DNA of 64,000 nt from Prosapia bicincta. Lineage: Eukaryota; Arthropoda; Insecta; Hemiptera; Cercopidae. Positions 49,776-61,386 of this stretch are shown one piece after another (position 1 is the first letter of the stretch; every line of letters starts with the position of its first letter). The translations under genes and the position numbers were made by a program. The DNA lies in NCBI GenBank assembly GCA_036971475.1, contig JBAIZL010000005.1:238786690-238850689 (forward strand), given 5' to 3'. The notes beneath the pieces are model-generated. The model was not told the origin of the DNA. It made no database searches and worked only from the letters and a program-made list of their open reading frames with translations.

Positions 49776-50344
49776 GTTACAACGCTACTCGGGTGTAAGG
49801 TTTTTGAAAATTTTCGTCAGCACCTATACTATTAAAATTCAATGATTTTATGTGTATATGAGATAAGAATCCGTTGGGGAAAACCAGTAGTTGTAGAAGA
49901 CAAACCACGGCTAGTACAGTCTTGTAAATAATGGCCACGGAAAGAAAATCCTTTCTAGACTAGAGGGGCCTGATCCAATCTTCGGAGGAGAAATTGTGTT
50001 CATGAAATTCATACCGAGACCATAAAATGCATAATCGTGAGAAATATGCTAAATTATAGCATAGGTTTGTAAAAAACGTTGAATTAAAATGGATACGAAA
50101 TTAGTCAGAAAGATGAAGGCAAAACAACGCAAATAGGTGAAATAATATACAATAAAAGTAAAAGAACTAAAGGGAATGGCACGGAAAACCAGTAACTTAA
50201 CGAGTCAAGATTGAAGTCAGTGTCGTTATATAAAGCCCGAGTGAAATATGTACAAGTACAGATTAGTTGGTATCATGTCTTCTTAAATTTAATTGTCTAA
50301 CTTTGCCTTTAAACGTAATCCATTAAAAAAAAATTATAAATTAC
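49776..50344. other. Unassigned sequence
   Basis: No coding or repeat signal that I can support. Confidence 0.45.
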
Positions 50345-50490
50345 CTCTTCTTGCGCCTGAAACACGTCCGTACGGGTGTAGCAGGACAAATGTGCTCCAA
50401 TTGGATCTCTACCTCGATTAAAATATTCGTAAGTATTATCTCCTCGTCTTATCTGCCCTGTTCTCCTTGTTAATATCAACGTTAGAGACG
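50345..50490 (-). CDS. Candidate minus-strand exon, gene unknown
   Basis: On the minus strand an open frame of about 48 codons ends in GAAGAG|GTAATT (donor at 50343-50344). It reads RRGDNTYEYFNRGRDPIGAH followed by LSCYTRTDVFQAQEE. The residue mix is protein-like and the donor is acceptable, but the acceptor is not clear (an AG near 50480-50490 lacks a pyrimidine tract). I do not recognise the family. It could be a host exon or an old element fragment. Confidence 0.3.
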
Positions 50491-50554
50491 TCTTACCTTT
50501 TTTTTATTTTTCAGCCAAGCACACACATACGCATATACAAAATAACCTACTAAT

Positions 50555-50690
50555 CCACAGAGCCTCCAAAATTGGCTTCCATTTTCAAAGGCGACTTCTT
50601 TTGCTTCAGTCTGGCTTTAGCAGCCTTACCAGATAATTCGGATGACCTTGAATCGGTTGGGAGCAAAATAATTGTGTTGGTTTAAACGTT
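50555..50690 (-). repeat. Diverged interspersed repeat B, copy 2
   Basis: The minus strand matches 42600-42725. In this copy an open frame reads SGKAAKARLKQKKSPLKMEA and ends NFGGSVD before a stop. The 42.6-kb copy has a stop in the corresponding frame, so the peptide may derive from an old mobile element. Confidence 0.45.
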
Positions 50691-51567
50691 GGGTACACAT
50701 TTCCCACACATTTCATTATTCATGCGAACAGTTGCGTAATTATACCCATGGAGAGCTACATAAAAACCATAGCAGTCGTAGAAGAAGTCATTTAATATAC
50801 AAAATAGCATTTTGTAAGTTATTGAGAGTCTCTAAGAAGATAACAATATTTTATAAATGTCTTTAATAGTACAATTTGCCTTGGATATTTAATGTGCACA
50901 GTAGTTTATTAATAGGTAATTCTATGTTAATAAATATTACCCAAGTCATTAACAATGCAAAATGTTAAATAACTATATTTATCAATTACTTAACAAAATA
51001 CAGTATAATCTAATTTCACTTGTTTTACAATATAACTTTGAATTGATGACGTTTACACTGAATTTTCTACTGGTAATAATTTACCATTTCTTTATAACCA
51101 TTGAATTTTTCCTTTTTATACATTTTACTATACAAAACATTCTAAAAAAGTATAAATTGCAGTTAAAACAAACGTTAAATATCTATATATAGGCTAAACA
51201 TAACTTCGCTTCACAAAAACACGCCTTTATGCATTAATTGTTGAAGAATTATCACACTATCTTCAATCACATTACAATAACGCTAGATAAATTTGGTTTT
51301 TATTAAAAAATTAATTAACCAAAGTAACATTAACAAATCAACATTTCATTAACATTGGCTAGCATTACATCATCGTATTTGTAAAGAAAAATATTTATAT
51401 ACCTGGTGATGTAGAAACATTAAATTAAAATAATAAAACAAAACAAATATATAAATAATAAAACTTGGTCCACGCGCAAAATATTAAAAATTTTTTAAAG
51501 GTGTGACAAATTTAACCTCACTATGAACTCATAGGACTACGCAACTATATAAAACCAATTTCTATTT
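50691..51567. other. AT-rich sequence, nothing recognised
   Basis: A 76-codon ORF at 50962-51192 is hydrophobic and AT-driven, with no recognised family. Confidence 0.45.
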
Positions 51568-52752
51568 TTTGCTGGAAATCGGTAAAAGTCATCCTTTTTT
51601 CAAAACCTCGTAAACCTCTAAACCTCCCTGAAAACTACCGACCAATCTTCCTCCTACGTACCTTATCCAAAATCTCTGAAAGCCTTCTCTGCGCCCGCTT
51701 CTTTCCCATCCTAGATGGTGTCATTCGCCCGGAGCAATTCGGATTCAGACGTCATTCCTCCACACAACTACTACGAGTGACCACGGGTGCTAGCTAGTAA
51801 CCGTGCGAGGGAGGAACATGGTAGTGGAGGCGTTCAACAAGAAGTAATCCACAACAGCAGTCTTCATTGATGTCAGCAAGGCCTATGACCGAGTCTGGCA
51901 TCTTGGTCTCCTGTACAATTTGGCCACCAGTCCAATACCTAACCCACCGTCTTCCGTCTCTGCTATTATCTGTCTGACAGAAACTTCACCGTGTCTGTTG
52001 GAAATTGCCTTTCCACATTCCGTCTTATCTCTGCGAGTGTTCCGTCCTAGGCCCGCACATCTATCTCCTCTACACCAACGACATCCCCCTCCTTCCAAAC
52101 GTCTCCTTTTCCCTCTATGATGCCATGTTCATGTCAAGCTCCTGTAGCATACCCAAAACCACAAAGACCATCCAAACGCAACTGGACTCCTTGCCAATGT
52201 GACCCCGGAAGTGGAGAACGGAGGTTAATACTAACAAATCAGAAGCCATCTGCTTCACCAGAAAGCTACGACCGCAAACCTGAGCCATCCATCTTGACAG
52301 GAAGCCCATAGCCTGGAGGTCTTTTGTTAAAAGCTGTTAAACTCTAGCCTCTCCTCTGTCGCAGGAGTACCGTTCCCCCAAATGTACCAAATGCTCCTTC
52401 ATCCCGTCCTCACCTATGCAGCTTCTATCTGGTGGCCTCTTTGCCCAACACGTCTCCGGAATATCTTGAGTTCTTCCAATCGTCTTCCCTCAGACTCCTC
52501 TCCAACTCTCCTTGGTTCCTGTCAAATGTTACCATTCGAAACTCCCTTCGCTCCTCATCGCTTGCTGTTTTTGTCAGATCCTGTATTTGTGCCGATCCTG
52601 TATTTGTGCTCGTATTACCCACACCTTAAGGATCTGGTAAACTCAGTTGGACCCCTCCTATTTTCCGTCCTCGTCCTAAAGTCCTTCTCGATCCTCCATA
52701 ACACCTCTGGAACTCGCACTTCCTCTCCCAGCCATCTACCTCTGGCCTCCTA
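51568..52752 (+). pseudogene. Jockey/CR1-like LINE reverse transcriptase pseudogene
   Basis: Ordered reverse-transcriptase blocks are readable across frame changes: LPENYRPIFLLRTLSKISES (about 51625), RPEQFGFRRHSSTQLLRVT (about 51730), VFIDVSKAYDRVWHLGLLYN (about 51860, motif A with its aspartates), CSVLGPHIYLLYTNDI (about 52035, motif B), SFSLYDAMFMSS (about 52105) and TEVNTNKSEAICFTRK (about 52222). Then follow LLHPVLTYAASIWWPLCPTR (about 52390) and a tail ending at 52752. Motif C should read YADD but two residues are lost, so the copy cannot be active. At least three frameshifts or stops are present. The 5' end is truncated near 51568. The enzyme family copies LINE RNA at a nicked target. 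It is a different LINE from the RNase H copy at 27.6 kb. Confidence 0.9.
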
Positions 52753-53040
52753 GAATACGCTACTAGTTTTTAAGTTTTAGTCTTAATTGTTTAAATTGTA
52801 AACAGTGTTCAACTCCTGTTTATTTATTCCTATTAATATCATCATGTATCTGATTCATCATATAAAATGCTAGTTAAGTTAAGTTAGTTTAAGATCATCC
52901 ATCACAGCTTTGTTATTAAATTCTATAAACTATTCCATTAGTAGCTGTAAGTTTTATTACACATTTCTACGCTATCATATCTCCCACAAACACCCTTACT
53001 ACATACATAAATCGACACACACAAAGCGAGAAATGTCACG
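52753..53040. other. LINE 3' region and AT-rich flank
   Basis: Non-coding AT-rich sequence after the LINE frame; includes gttaagttaagttag near 52872. No clear tail boundary. Confidence 0.4.
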
Positions 53041-53253
53041 AAAAAAAAATAGAGTCAGTCAGCAAGTCCAATTGTTTAAAATAAACGTAGTCCCCCCAGA
53101 ACAAAATCCTTATTACCGCCCCAAAAAACGTCCTGCCTTGCAGATGCCCTTCCTGCATCCAGACCAAAAGCCCTGTTCTCATATTCTCCTACCCGCAGCC
53201 ATTGTCTGTGACAGACGCTGCATAGCACCAAACCCCCTCCTTCTCTGACTGAC
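53041..53253 (-). mobile_element. Second copy of the gtcagtcag short element
   Basis: The reverse complement matches 22299-22540: it begins gtcagtcagagaaggagggg, then gcgtctgtcacagacaatgg, ctgcgggtaggagaatatga, gaacagggct and a caaggcaggacg block, and ends ctgactgactct plus a T-rich tail (an A run at 53041-53049 on the plus strand). The T-rich tail is thus conserved between copies and belongs to the element. No clear target duplication here. Confidence 0.75.
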
Positions 53254-53779
53254 TTTGTAAAGCGGAGCACTGCATTACAATACAGTTATACTATAGATAC
53301 ATACAATTAGGATGGATTTTGTTTTTATACAAAAATCAAGTTTACTCTTTTACACAATAGATTTTGCACGTAAACAATTCAATCTTTATTAACCTCTGTG
53401 TTCGGTGCGGCGATACAAAAACAACAAAATGTAGGCCAATCCACTTGTCAACAAGTTGACTTATATTTCATCCTACATAATTTTTTTTTATTGCCAAATC
53501 TATCCTAACCGAAGGCTTTGTAGCTATATTCTAATGCGACATATATAATTATGTTTTATAAAATTAACCGCAATTTTATAATGTTTTTTGTGCGTGAAAT
53601 CACGAGAAAATAGATGAAGTACAGGCGCTGAAGTATGTTTGAATCGTTGCATTTCTTTATTGTCCGTGGTAAATTACATCACGGAGTGGCGAAACGTGTT
53701 ATGGGGATTTCACTTTTAATTTTTTTAGTGGCTCTGGATTTTTTCGGTCCCGTGCTTTTTTGCAATTTCTTCTATTAGC
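53254..53779. other. Unassigned AT-rich sequence
   Basis: Nothing recognised. Confidence 0.5.
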
Positions 53780-54375
53780 TCCACACTCTCCTTTTATATA
53801 TCTTGTACATATTTTCAATCGTTAATAAAATACGTTTTTATTAATCCAATCCAGTTCAAATGCATTTTTTTAAACCTGTAGTGGATAAAATTTTATACAG
53901 TTTTTTTCAAATATTTATTCATTAATTAAAATTTAAAAAAGCAGATTCTTCAATAGGATTCGAACTGAGTACCTACATGTTTAAAATCCAGGACTTTGGC
54001 ATTGAGTCAACTTTCATTGCTAGGCATCTATTACTTAAAGATGTATATGAAATTATAAGAGAAAGGTTCCTTACAATAATGAAGCATTACAAGAAATGGG
54101 TAGAATGAGAAATTATAGATCACCATCAACTTCATAGATTAATAACGAAAAGAAGAAATTGAATAGATAGTAAAAAATTAAAGTAGTAGTCCAACACCAT
54201 ATACTATATAGAGAGAAAAATGGAAAATTGCAAGGAAACTCGCTTTCTATTTTGGCACTTAATATTGCGAATCTGTCATATGTGTATGCATACTTATATT
54301 AATTGTAATTATAAAATAAAAAGTAAATATTTTTTTTATCTCAGTAGGAACTGATTTTTTTATATTACTTGTTAC
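53780..54375. mobile_element. Interspersed repeat family A, copy 2
   Basis: Matches 11390-12185 in order (ccacactctccttttatata, aataaaatacgtttttatta, the tRNA-like block, ctcgctttctattttggcac, tatattaattgtaattataa). The (AT)n tract of copy 1 is replaced by a short tatatcttgtacat here, showing that the microsatellite expands or shrinks between copies. Confidence 0.7.
53956..54009 (-). promoter_or_regulatory. tRNA-like pol III promoter in family A copy 2
   Basis: Minus strand: A box TGACTCAATGC (54009-53999) and B box GTTCGAATCC (53965-53956), separated by 33 nt. The B box is a perfect match and the A box has two departures from consensus. The same arrangement is in copy 1. Confidence 0.55.
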
Positions 54376-56320
54376 TTAATTATATTTAAATAGCAGGAAC
54401 GTATGCGATGAGGTTAGGTTTGGATATAAAAAAAAATGAAATTATAACGTGAAATAAAATTGGGACATTGAAAGTAATTAGTTTGTGTACAACCAAACCT
54501 GATCGATACATTATTGTTACATTTACAATACGTAACGTATGTATTTATGTTACATAGAATTGTGTTGATTTTTATAAGGAAAGATTCACTTTAATACGTT
54601 ACTGAAATTAGGTTAGGTTCGACTTTTTCAAAATTAAAGATACAGTATTTTAATATTGAAGATTAAAGCATATTTTTCAAAGTGTACTATCTATGGATTT
54701 AGACATTTTAGGTACAGTTATTTATCTTGAAAATGTACTTTTCAGTGGAAAAAAATAGAAGATGTTACGGAAACTGCAAACTATTACTTTGGTGATACAG
54801 TATTTGATTTTAATTTTTCATGTAATATCTGTGTTTTTGTAAGCTGTGTTGCTTGTTTTTACTCAGGTAAATTTATGTGAATTTGAGAAATAAGAAAATA
54901 TGTAAATGTTAAGCACCTGAAGAGGATTACAGTTTGGGTCGAAACGAATAACGGTATTTTCAATATTAGTTGTTGTTGTTTCAATGTCATAAAATTGTAT
55001 TTTCATTACTACAAGTAATTAGATGTAACTAATTGTAGTCAATCAAATTCATCATATATACTAAGTTTTTAATTTTTGCGAATAAGCAACGTGGTTACCA
55101 TAATTTTAGAGTGTTAAACCTTAATACTACTAGAAACTTAAGGTCTTTACACTCAACTTAGATTAGTTGGCATAAAAAAAATACTAACATTAAAATTACT
55201 ACACTACACTAAAATTACAAATATTACTTATCTACTTTATGTAAAACCTGAAGAATTAAATTAAAAGTAATGTAATTTTCTATAAAAACGTTTTTACCTT
55301 AGCGTTAATGTTTACTAAAGAAAGTAAGTTACCCATCGTCACAACATTATCAGACCAAACACTTCTCTTCTACGAAATCATAGGTTATCACATAATCTAA
55401 TCAAATATCCGATACTTCAGAATAAGGGAAACTACATTTGAAAATTAATTTAAACATAACCTCCAAACCTATGCTGAGACGAAAACAGCTGTTAGCAATA
55501 ACCACCTCCTTTTCATTGGAATTCTACGGGACAAAATTCGTTCATCTAAGCATTGTTACAAGGTTTGGTGTGAATTCCTTAGTGATGACGTCTTATTAAC
55601 CAATATTCTGTTCCATATTCAGGAAGTAATATTATTTAGTTGTTTCTCTAACGTTTCTATTTCATTGAACTTTTACATTACGATTTTTTTTTAACATTAA
55701 AACCAACAAAAACCAAGTGTTACTTTTGCTAAAAATACAACCTGTTTCGACAACAAACAAATAAAACATGACCTAAACTGTGCAACAAGTTTGGAAATAC
55801 ACGGGCTTTTATTCTGCCATTACTAAACAACTCAGTGCACATGACTGGAACCCGAGATGCAACACGCATGCATAACGAAAGTTATTTCCGGACACGTGAT
55901 CGAGTGAAAGTTGTAGAGGAAATCCCCCAGTACCCCGAGGAAACGCCCTTTCTACACACAACGGACTAACGTAATGCGCCAGTTATTTTTCTGTATGTCA
56001 CTGTTTATTGTATTTGCCACGGGGATTATGAAATATGCACACGTTTTATTTCGTTGGAATCGAATTCTTTTTCAAATTCCTAAAACAATTTACATCAGTA
56101 GCCATTTTTTTTAAATACCCCACTGTGATACACTGGAACTAATGGTTTCGTCTACCGTTGTGGCATTTTTTCCGTTCACAAAAATTAAAACCTTACACCA
56201 AATAACAAGTAAGCAAATTATGAACTTTAAAACAACCATGAGCCACGTGAAATAAAAAGAACTGAATGTTGTAAGGCAACAGTAAGACAAGAAAAATAAC
56301 TAGAAACCCTCGTGACTTAC
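54376..56320. other. AT-rich sequence with one hammerhead-like motif
   Basis: No gene recognised. The motif at 54917-54960 is listed separately. Confidence 0.5.
54914..54960 (+). ncRNA. Decayed hammerhead-like motif
   Basis: CTGAAGA at 54917-54923 matches the core, followed by an extra G. GATT (54925-54928) can pair GGTC (54937-54940) with G-U pairs, then GAAA at 54941-54944 and CG...CGGTA. Stem I pairing is not evident. It is probably an old copy of the class seen at 40.05 kb. Confidence 0.35.
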
Positions 56321-56352
56321 TTCTTCTGAATAAATGTTACGCTCGTAGCCAT
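56321..56352 (-). CDS. Candidate short first coding exon
   Basis: Minus strand: ACAATGG gives a good start context. The frame reads MATSVTFIQ plus two bases and then a consensus donor GTAAGT (56320-56315). Only 32 coding nucleotides, so chance is a serious alternative. The next exon would be at lower coordinates and was not found. Confidence 0.2.
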
Positions 56353-58951
56353 TGTAATACATAAGAATAAAATTATGAAGAACCTAGTTGGGAAAAAATT
56401 AAAGCGTAAACATTTTCAACTTAAAGTCAGGCCGAAAGTTTAAAGTTACTTTGTCTAAATTTAGCCCATAGGCTAGCCTCTACACCTTCCAAAGATAACC
56501 TAGACCTCCCACTTTGTGGGCTATCGAGTTTTTTGCTCAGTCACGCTGTTCTGTTCACATAAGTGCATATAACCCGCTTTTTTTCTTTCAAAAATCCGTT
56601 TGGCTCCCATGCGTTTCCCTCTCACGAAATATTTTGAAATCAAATACTGTATACTTCAATATTTTTAAGTAGTCCTATTTACTAGACGGTTATATATTTC
56701 AATATTGCTGCTGGCAAGAGCTCGACCCAAATAATTACGCCGATGAAAGTAGAAAAATAAAGGGATGTATTTACCTTTAAAATTCCCTTCATTTAAACAC
56801 AATCAGGTTAAGGTAATTTTGTTCAATGAAATTTTTGTTTAAAAATACAACAAATTAAAAAAAAGGTAAACAAATTACCTTGATAATTGCAAAACTGAAA
56901 TCGAATTATTAGCATAAATGAAAAGAACACTATTATTTTTTTGAGACCATTGGAAGAATTTTTTTCACCTCCCACACAAACAGGACTGAGGAAGCTAAAA
57001 TTCAATAAGAAATACTACAGAATCTTATTTTCTGCCATTAATTCTCAATTATTCATCTAAACTAAAATGTTTCATAACAAATTATTTCTACTATTATCGC
57101 CTATGAGGGATTTTAAATGGGTAAAAAAGATTGATAAGTTTGTAAACCATCTAGTCAGGGTTTATGCTGGTCCTATCAAGGGTACAAGGTATTTTATCTG
57201 AAGTAGCCCCTCCACATCCTTGTCATAACACTTTTACTTGTAATAAGAAAATTATATGCCCAAGAGAATAAGGAAAAATATGGAAAAACAAGAAAAAATT
57301 AAAAGTTTGCATAAGCATGGCTATTTACATTTAATAATAATAATTTCACTTTAGAAAGTACAGAGTACAAAATAGTAGGTGAAAACACATTTCTTAACAT
57401 TTTGGTAACTATATTCTAGTATATTAGAAATGTTAGGTAATTCTTTTAATTTATAAAGTGAACAAATATTTATAATATGTACATAGCCATTAATAATAGC
57501 AATCTACAAGCAATGAAATATATACATTTTAATAACTTATACATGTAATTTATAAAAGCAAACCAACACATTGACATTATAAAAAGGTTTTGAATAGTAA
57601 TTAAACTTTGTAGCATTTTCTTGTTTTGAACTAAAAAAAATTATAATTTTCATCAATTTATCTATCTAAAGGCAAACCTTTCTGGAGTAAAAATAAAACT
57701 GAATTAAAAGAATTCTTCTGAGAATAGCAACTATAGATTCTCTACATGAATATACAACCTTAGTTTATTCATCTCAGCCTTTATTACAAATAACCTGACA
57801 GAAATGTGGTTATATGAAGGGCTTAGTACCTGGGATAGACCTCAAGCCAAAATCAAGGTACTGCTCTCCTGAATATTATGTACAAGGATATATATCTATC
57901 CTGTGACAAATACAGGAACCAAGATACTTTGTTAAAATCCAAGTTACCTGCATGGAAGAAACATAAGCAAAATATTTCAAAAAGTTAAAGGATATACAAA
58001 TATGGGGCTTATTAGCTACCAAAAGCTTCAGGCAGTAGTGGTTGACATTAGATTGTAATTATTTGTGATCAGGGCTGTGCTAAGCCACTCTTAACCTTCC
58101 ATAAATATATCAGCTTTATATTAAAATGAGACTTTTTGTGAAGTTTAATATAAATGTTTATACTTTAGACTATCACCAACTATTGAAGATAAAGATGTGG
58201 GGTATTAAATCACTCCTCTTTTGTGCTGGGAAAGGAAGACCTGATCTCTACTGAGGTTATGTAAAAGTGTCTACATACCAGAGACTAAAATGGGACATTC
58301 AATGTCCACTACAGGTAAAAAACACATTTATGGATATTAATCTGTTTTAAGGAAATTTTATTTTAAAATATACTTTATATTCTTGAGTTGTAAAAATTCC
58401 TACCATTAGTTTCATACTGTTGATGTTAAAAATCATGATTTTAAAATTAAATAAATTTATCTATGTTTAGGCTGATTAGAACGTTTTTAAAGAAAAATTG
58501 TTTTGTCCTAGGGTTTTTTCACTTGATAACATTTTTATTACTCAGAAGAGATAATTATTTACAAGCACTCTTGTATTCTCTTTAAAATATTTATAAAAAT
58601 TCTGGTTAAAATAATTTTAAAAATTCAGTGACAATATTTGGAAAATTAATTTGTCAAATCAAAAGCTAAAACTAAGATAAACACATCTTTCTATTGTATA
58701 AAAATAGGCATACGAGGTAAGGTAATAACTATAATCTCTGCATTTTGTACTTTAACTCAACACACATGCCAAATTTCCCCTACTACTATTTTTACACGTT
58801 CAAATAAACGTGACTTCAGCCGGCTAAACGTGATTTCACGTTTTCCGTTAATAGGTATATTTAAATTAAATAAATCTGTTTCCAAGTTACGTCTTACAAT
58901 TTAATTCTAAGGAAATAAAATCATTAAAAAAATTTCTAGGTTATGCCTTAC
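56353..58951. other. AT-rich sequence, intron-like
   Basis: No long ORF or recognised repeat. It would lie inside the transcription unit if the 59.0-kb exon is real. Confidence 0.4.
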
Positions 58952-59051
58952 CTTTCGTATTTTAAATTATTGTGAATGCTAGGTTCTTCCCAAAAAGACG
59001 ACTCCATTATGACACAAAGAGTTGTCCCACATGAGGTTTTCGTAATTAACA
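58952..59051 (-). CDS. Candidate 100-nt exon with start codon, gene unknown
   Basis: Minus strand: a long pyrimidine-rich tract ending tgttgtttttag (59053-59052) is followed by 100 nt and then AAG|GTAAGG (donor at 58951-58950). An ATG at 59007-59005 has A at -3 and G at +4. From it the frame reads MESSFWEEPSIHNNLKYE plus two bases of the next codon. Upstream, another minus donor (ATAG|GTAAGT, 59473 region) could end a 5' untranslated exon, next to a gccgccat motif at 59452-59459. A second frame of the exon is also open but reaches a stop. I do not recognise the protein and did not find the next exon. Confidence 0.4.
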
Positions 59052-59605
59052 CTAAAAACAACACACACAAAAATGTTTACAATATCAACTGATAACAAAC
59101 ATTCAAATCAATAAACAACTAATTTAAAAAAAAAGCTGAATAGATCACAACGATTCAGACAACACAGCAAATAATGTTGACTTTGATTAGTTCTTCACTT
59201 CACCTCTAGGTGCGCTAATTTCGACGTTACTGATTGCCGACAGTGTTACCATGCCTACAGTAAAAAACAATTCACATATTTAAATACACTACTTGCAAAT
59301 AGATCAACTGTTCTTATGTTAATTAGTTTAACTTTAAATTCTGTTATAAATCTTTAAAACCGGGATTTTAAAGAAAATTAAATCAATTGGTACTACTGAA
59401 ACTGTTTCCCCTCATTTAATTATAACTGTCTTTAGGCTCTATTTTGATTTTGCCGCCATAAAATTTAACTTACCTATAGATCATAACTGGAAAGTTTCTC
59501 TGAAAATAGATGAATGTCTAATTGCCTCATGAAAATCTTTAATTTAACATTTTTATTTTAACTAATTTTTGTATTTAATGTCTGTTAATACCTATTCAAT
59601 TTTTT
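59052..59605. promoter_or_regulatory. Possible promoter/5' region of the minus-strand gene
   Basis: Contains a splice donor-like ATAG|GTAAGT on the minus strand near 59473 and gccgccat (59452-59459), a motif common near housekeeping starts (YY1/Pho type). This is inferred only from position relative to 58952-59051. Confidence 0.2.
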
Positions 59606-59859
59606 AGGCTAATGACAGATTACAGACATTTAATTAATGCTTTTTCAATACTCAACGTTTCAAATTTCTTCCCTAAATAATATGTAATTACTTATTAAGA
59701 GTTTTGTATTGTTGGTTTTTATTATGTTTAATGTATTGTTATGAATTTTATAAATTGTAAACTATGTTAATTATTAGATTAATAAATTGAGCTCTTGAAA
59801 TTCGAAACGTTGAGTATGGAAAAAGCATGAATTAATTGTCTGTGATCTGTCAATAGCCT
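59606..59859. mobile_element. 254-bp foldback (MITE-like) element
   Basis: The left arm aggctaatgacagattacag is the inverse of the right-arm end ctgtgatctgtcaatagcct. Arms pair over about 65 bp each (gctttttcaatactcaacg against cgttgagtatggaaaaagc) around an AT-rich centre of about 120 bp. The outer bases are t/a on both sides, compatible with a TA target duplication. No transposase. The 76-codon minus ORF over the right arm is a by-product. Confidence 0.8.
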
Positions 59860-61386
59860 ATTTTTTTTAAAATTTTTATAGACTGCCTTAGCATAGAGGA
59901 GAAAGAACAACCCTTTCAAAAAATCGATTGTTCCAGTAAGTCTATTATTATACCTTGAGATGATAGGCCTACCCTCTTTCAGAACTATAAAAGCATTAAA
60001 ATTATGCATAACAGTTTTATTCTCTGTAAGTAAGCAAGCATTGTATAAATATATCTGATAATGTATTTAAAAATACATAACTTAATGTTACTACAGAATA
60101 ACAAATGGATTTTTGTTAAATACAGAAATCTGTTTTATAACCATAACTTCATTAGACTCAAATAAGAAGGGTATCTGTGGCTTTTCTAAATTTGACAGAA
60201 TTATAAAAATTTTGAAAACATTTAGATATTTATTTCTAGAGGCATTAATGTGTACATTGCTGATTCCCTCTTAATTAAGCTTTAGCTAAAACTTAAAAAT
60301 ACAGTACTTTCATACTTATACAACATACTACTCTTATACATTAGCGGATATGCAAAAATATTAGAAAATCTAGCCTAAAGTAGCACTTACTTCTGATGTT
60401 ACGTGTCTGACATGTGAATGTTAAGAATGTGTATATTTTGAAATTTGTATATCTTTCATATTATTCGGTTCTGTGAAGTCCGTTACTCTCATTTAGAGTT
60501 ATTATCTATCTAAGTTCCTTATTATCTACGTAGAAATATATATATATATATATATATTGAAGGAAATACGAAATCTTACGATGTTTTTAATAATCTTATT
60601 TTTTAAAAATTTAAATAAGCATTTACTAATAACCACGGATTTACTGATATTTGTTAGCAAACTCCTTTCACGGTAGGTCAATGCAAAGTAAGACATCCAG
60701 TGTGTTTGTGATTACTGAGAGATTGCTTGTATACATTGACGTGTATTTTTTTATTGGAATGTTTATTCATTTGTGGTGTTTAATACAGAACTTAGAAATG
60801 TGCCTATATTTTAAATTGTATACAAGTACTGTAGGGCTATGTCTTGGATCATTTGCCATGTCTTAGTCGAATAATTGACCCTGAACCAAAGCCCAACTTG
60901 GTTTGCGCAAAAAACTGTGCCGAGCTATCAAAATTAATGGATCAAGAGTGACTCTTGGATTCAGGGCAGCAATTGTATTTCAAAATGAGTAAGTAGTACA
61001 ACAAAAGGGAATTAAAAGACGTGAAAATACGCTGCGTTACACAGTCTACTCATATTGTACCATAGTTTGAGCATTGACTCAATTAAAACCTCAAAAAACT
61101 TGTATACAAAAAGTATACTTCGCAAAATACAGTTAACGATTTAAAAGTTTGCTTTTAACTATCAACGATAGTATTAAAAGACGTGATAATAATGTATTTA
61201 AAAAATCAAAGCGTAAAGAATGGCTACATTCAAACTTCAAAATGGATTAACAATTCATTGAAAGTTCAAAGGTAAATCCTATTCAAATTTATTAGGGATA
61301 AAACTAGTCTACGTCGCTATAAATTACAACATTATATAAACACCGGCTCAAAGCTATAACTGCGTCAGTCAAGTATAACACCGGGA
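59860..61386. other. AT-rich sequence, nothing convincing
   Basis: Includes a short (AT)n at 60538-60557 and a 71-codon ORF (60651-60866) with no recognised domain. Confidence 0.45.

Noticed and set aside
51883..52622. Minus-strand ORFs over the Jockey-like region
   Set aside because: Opposite-strand shadows of the decayed reverse transcriptase.
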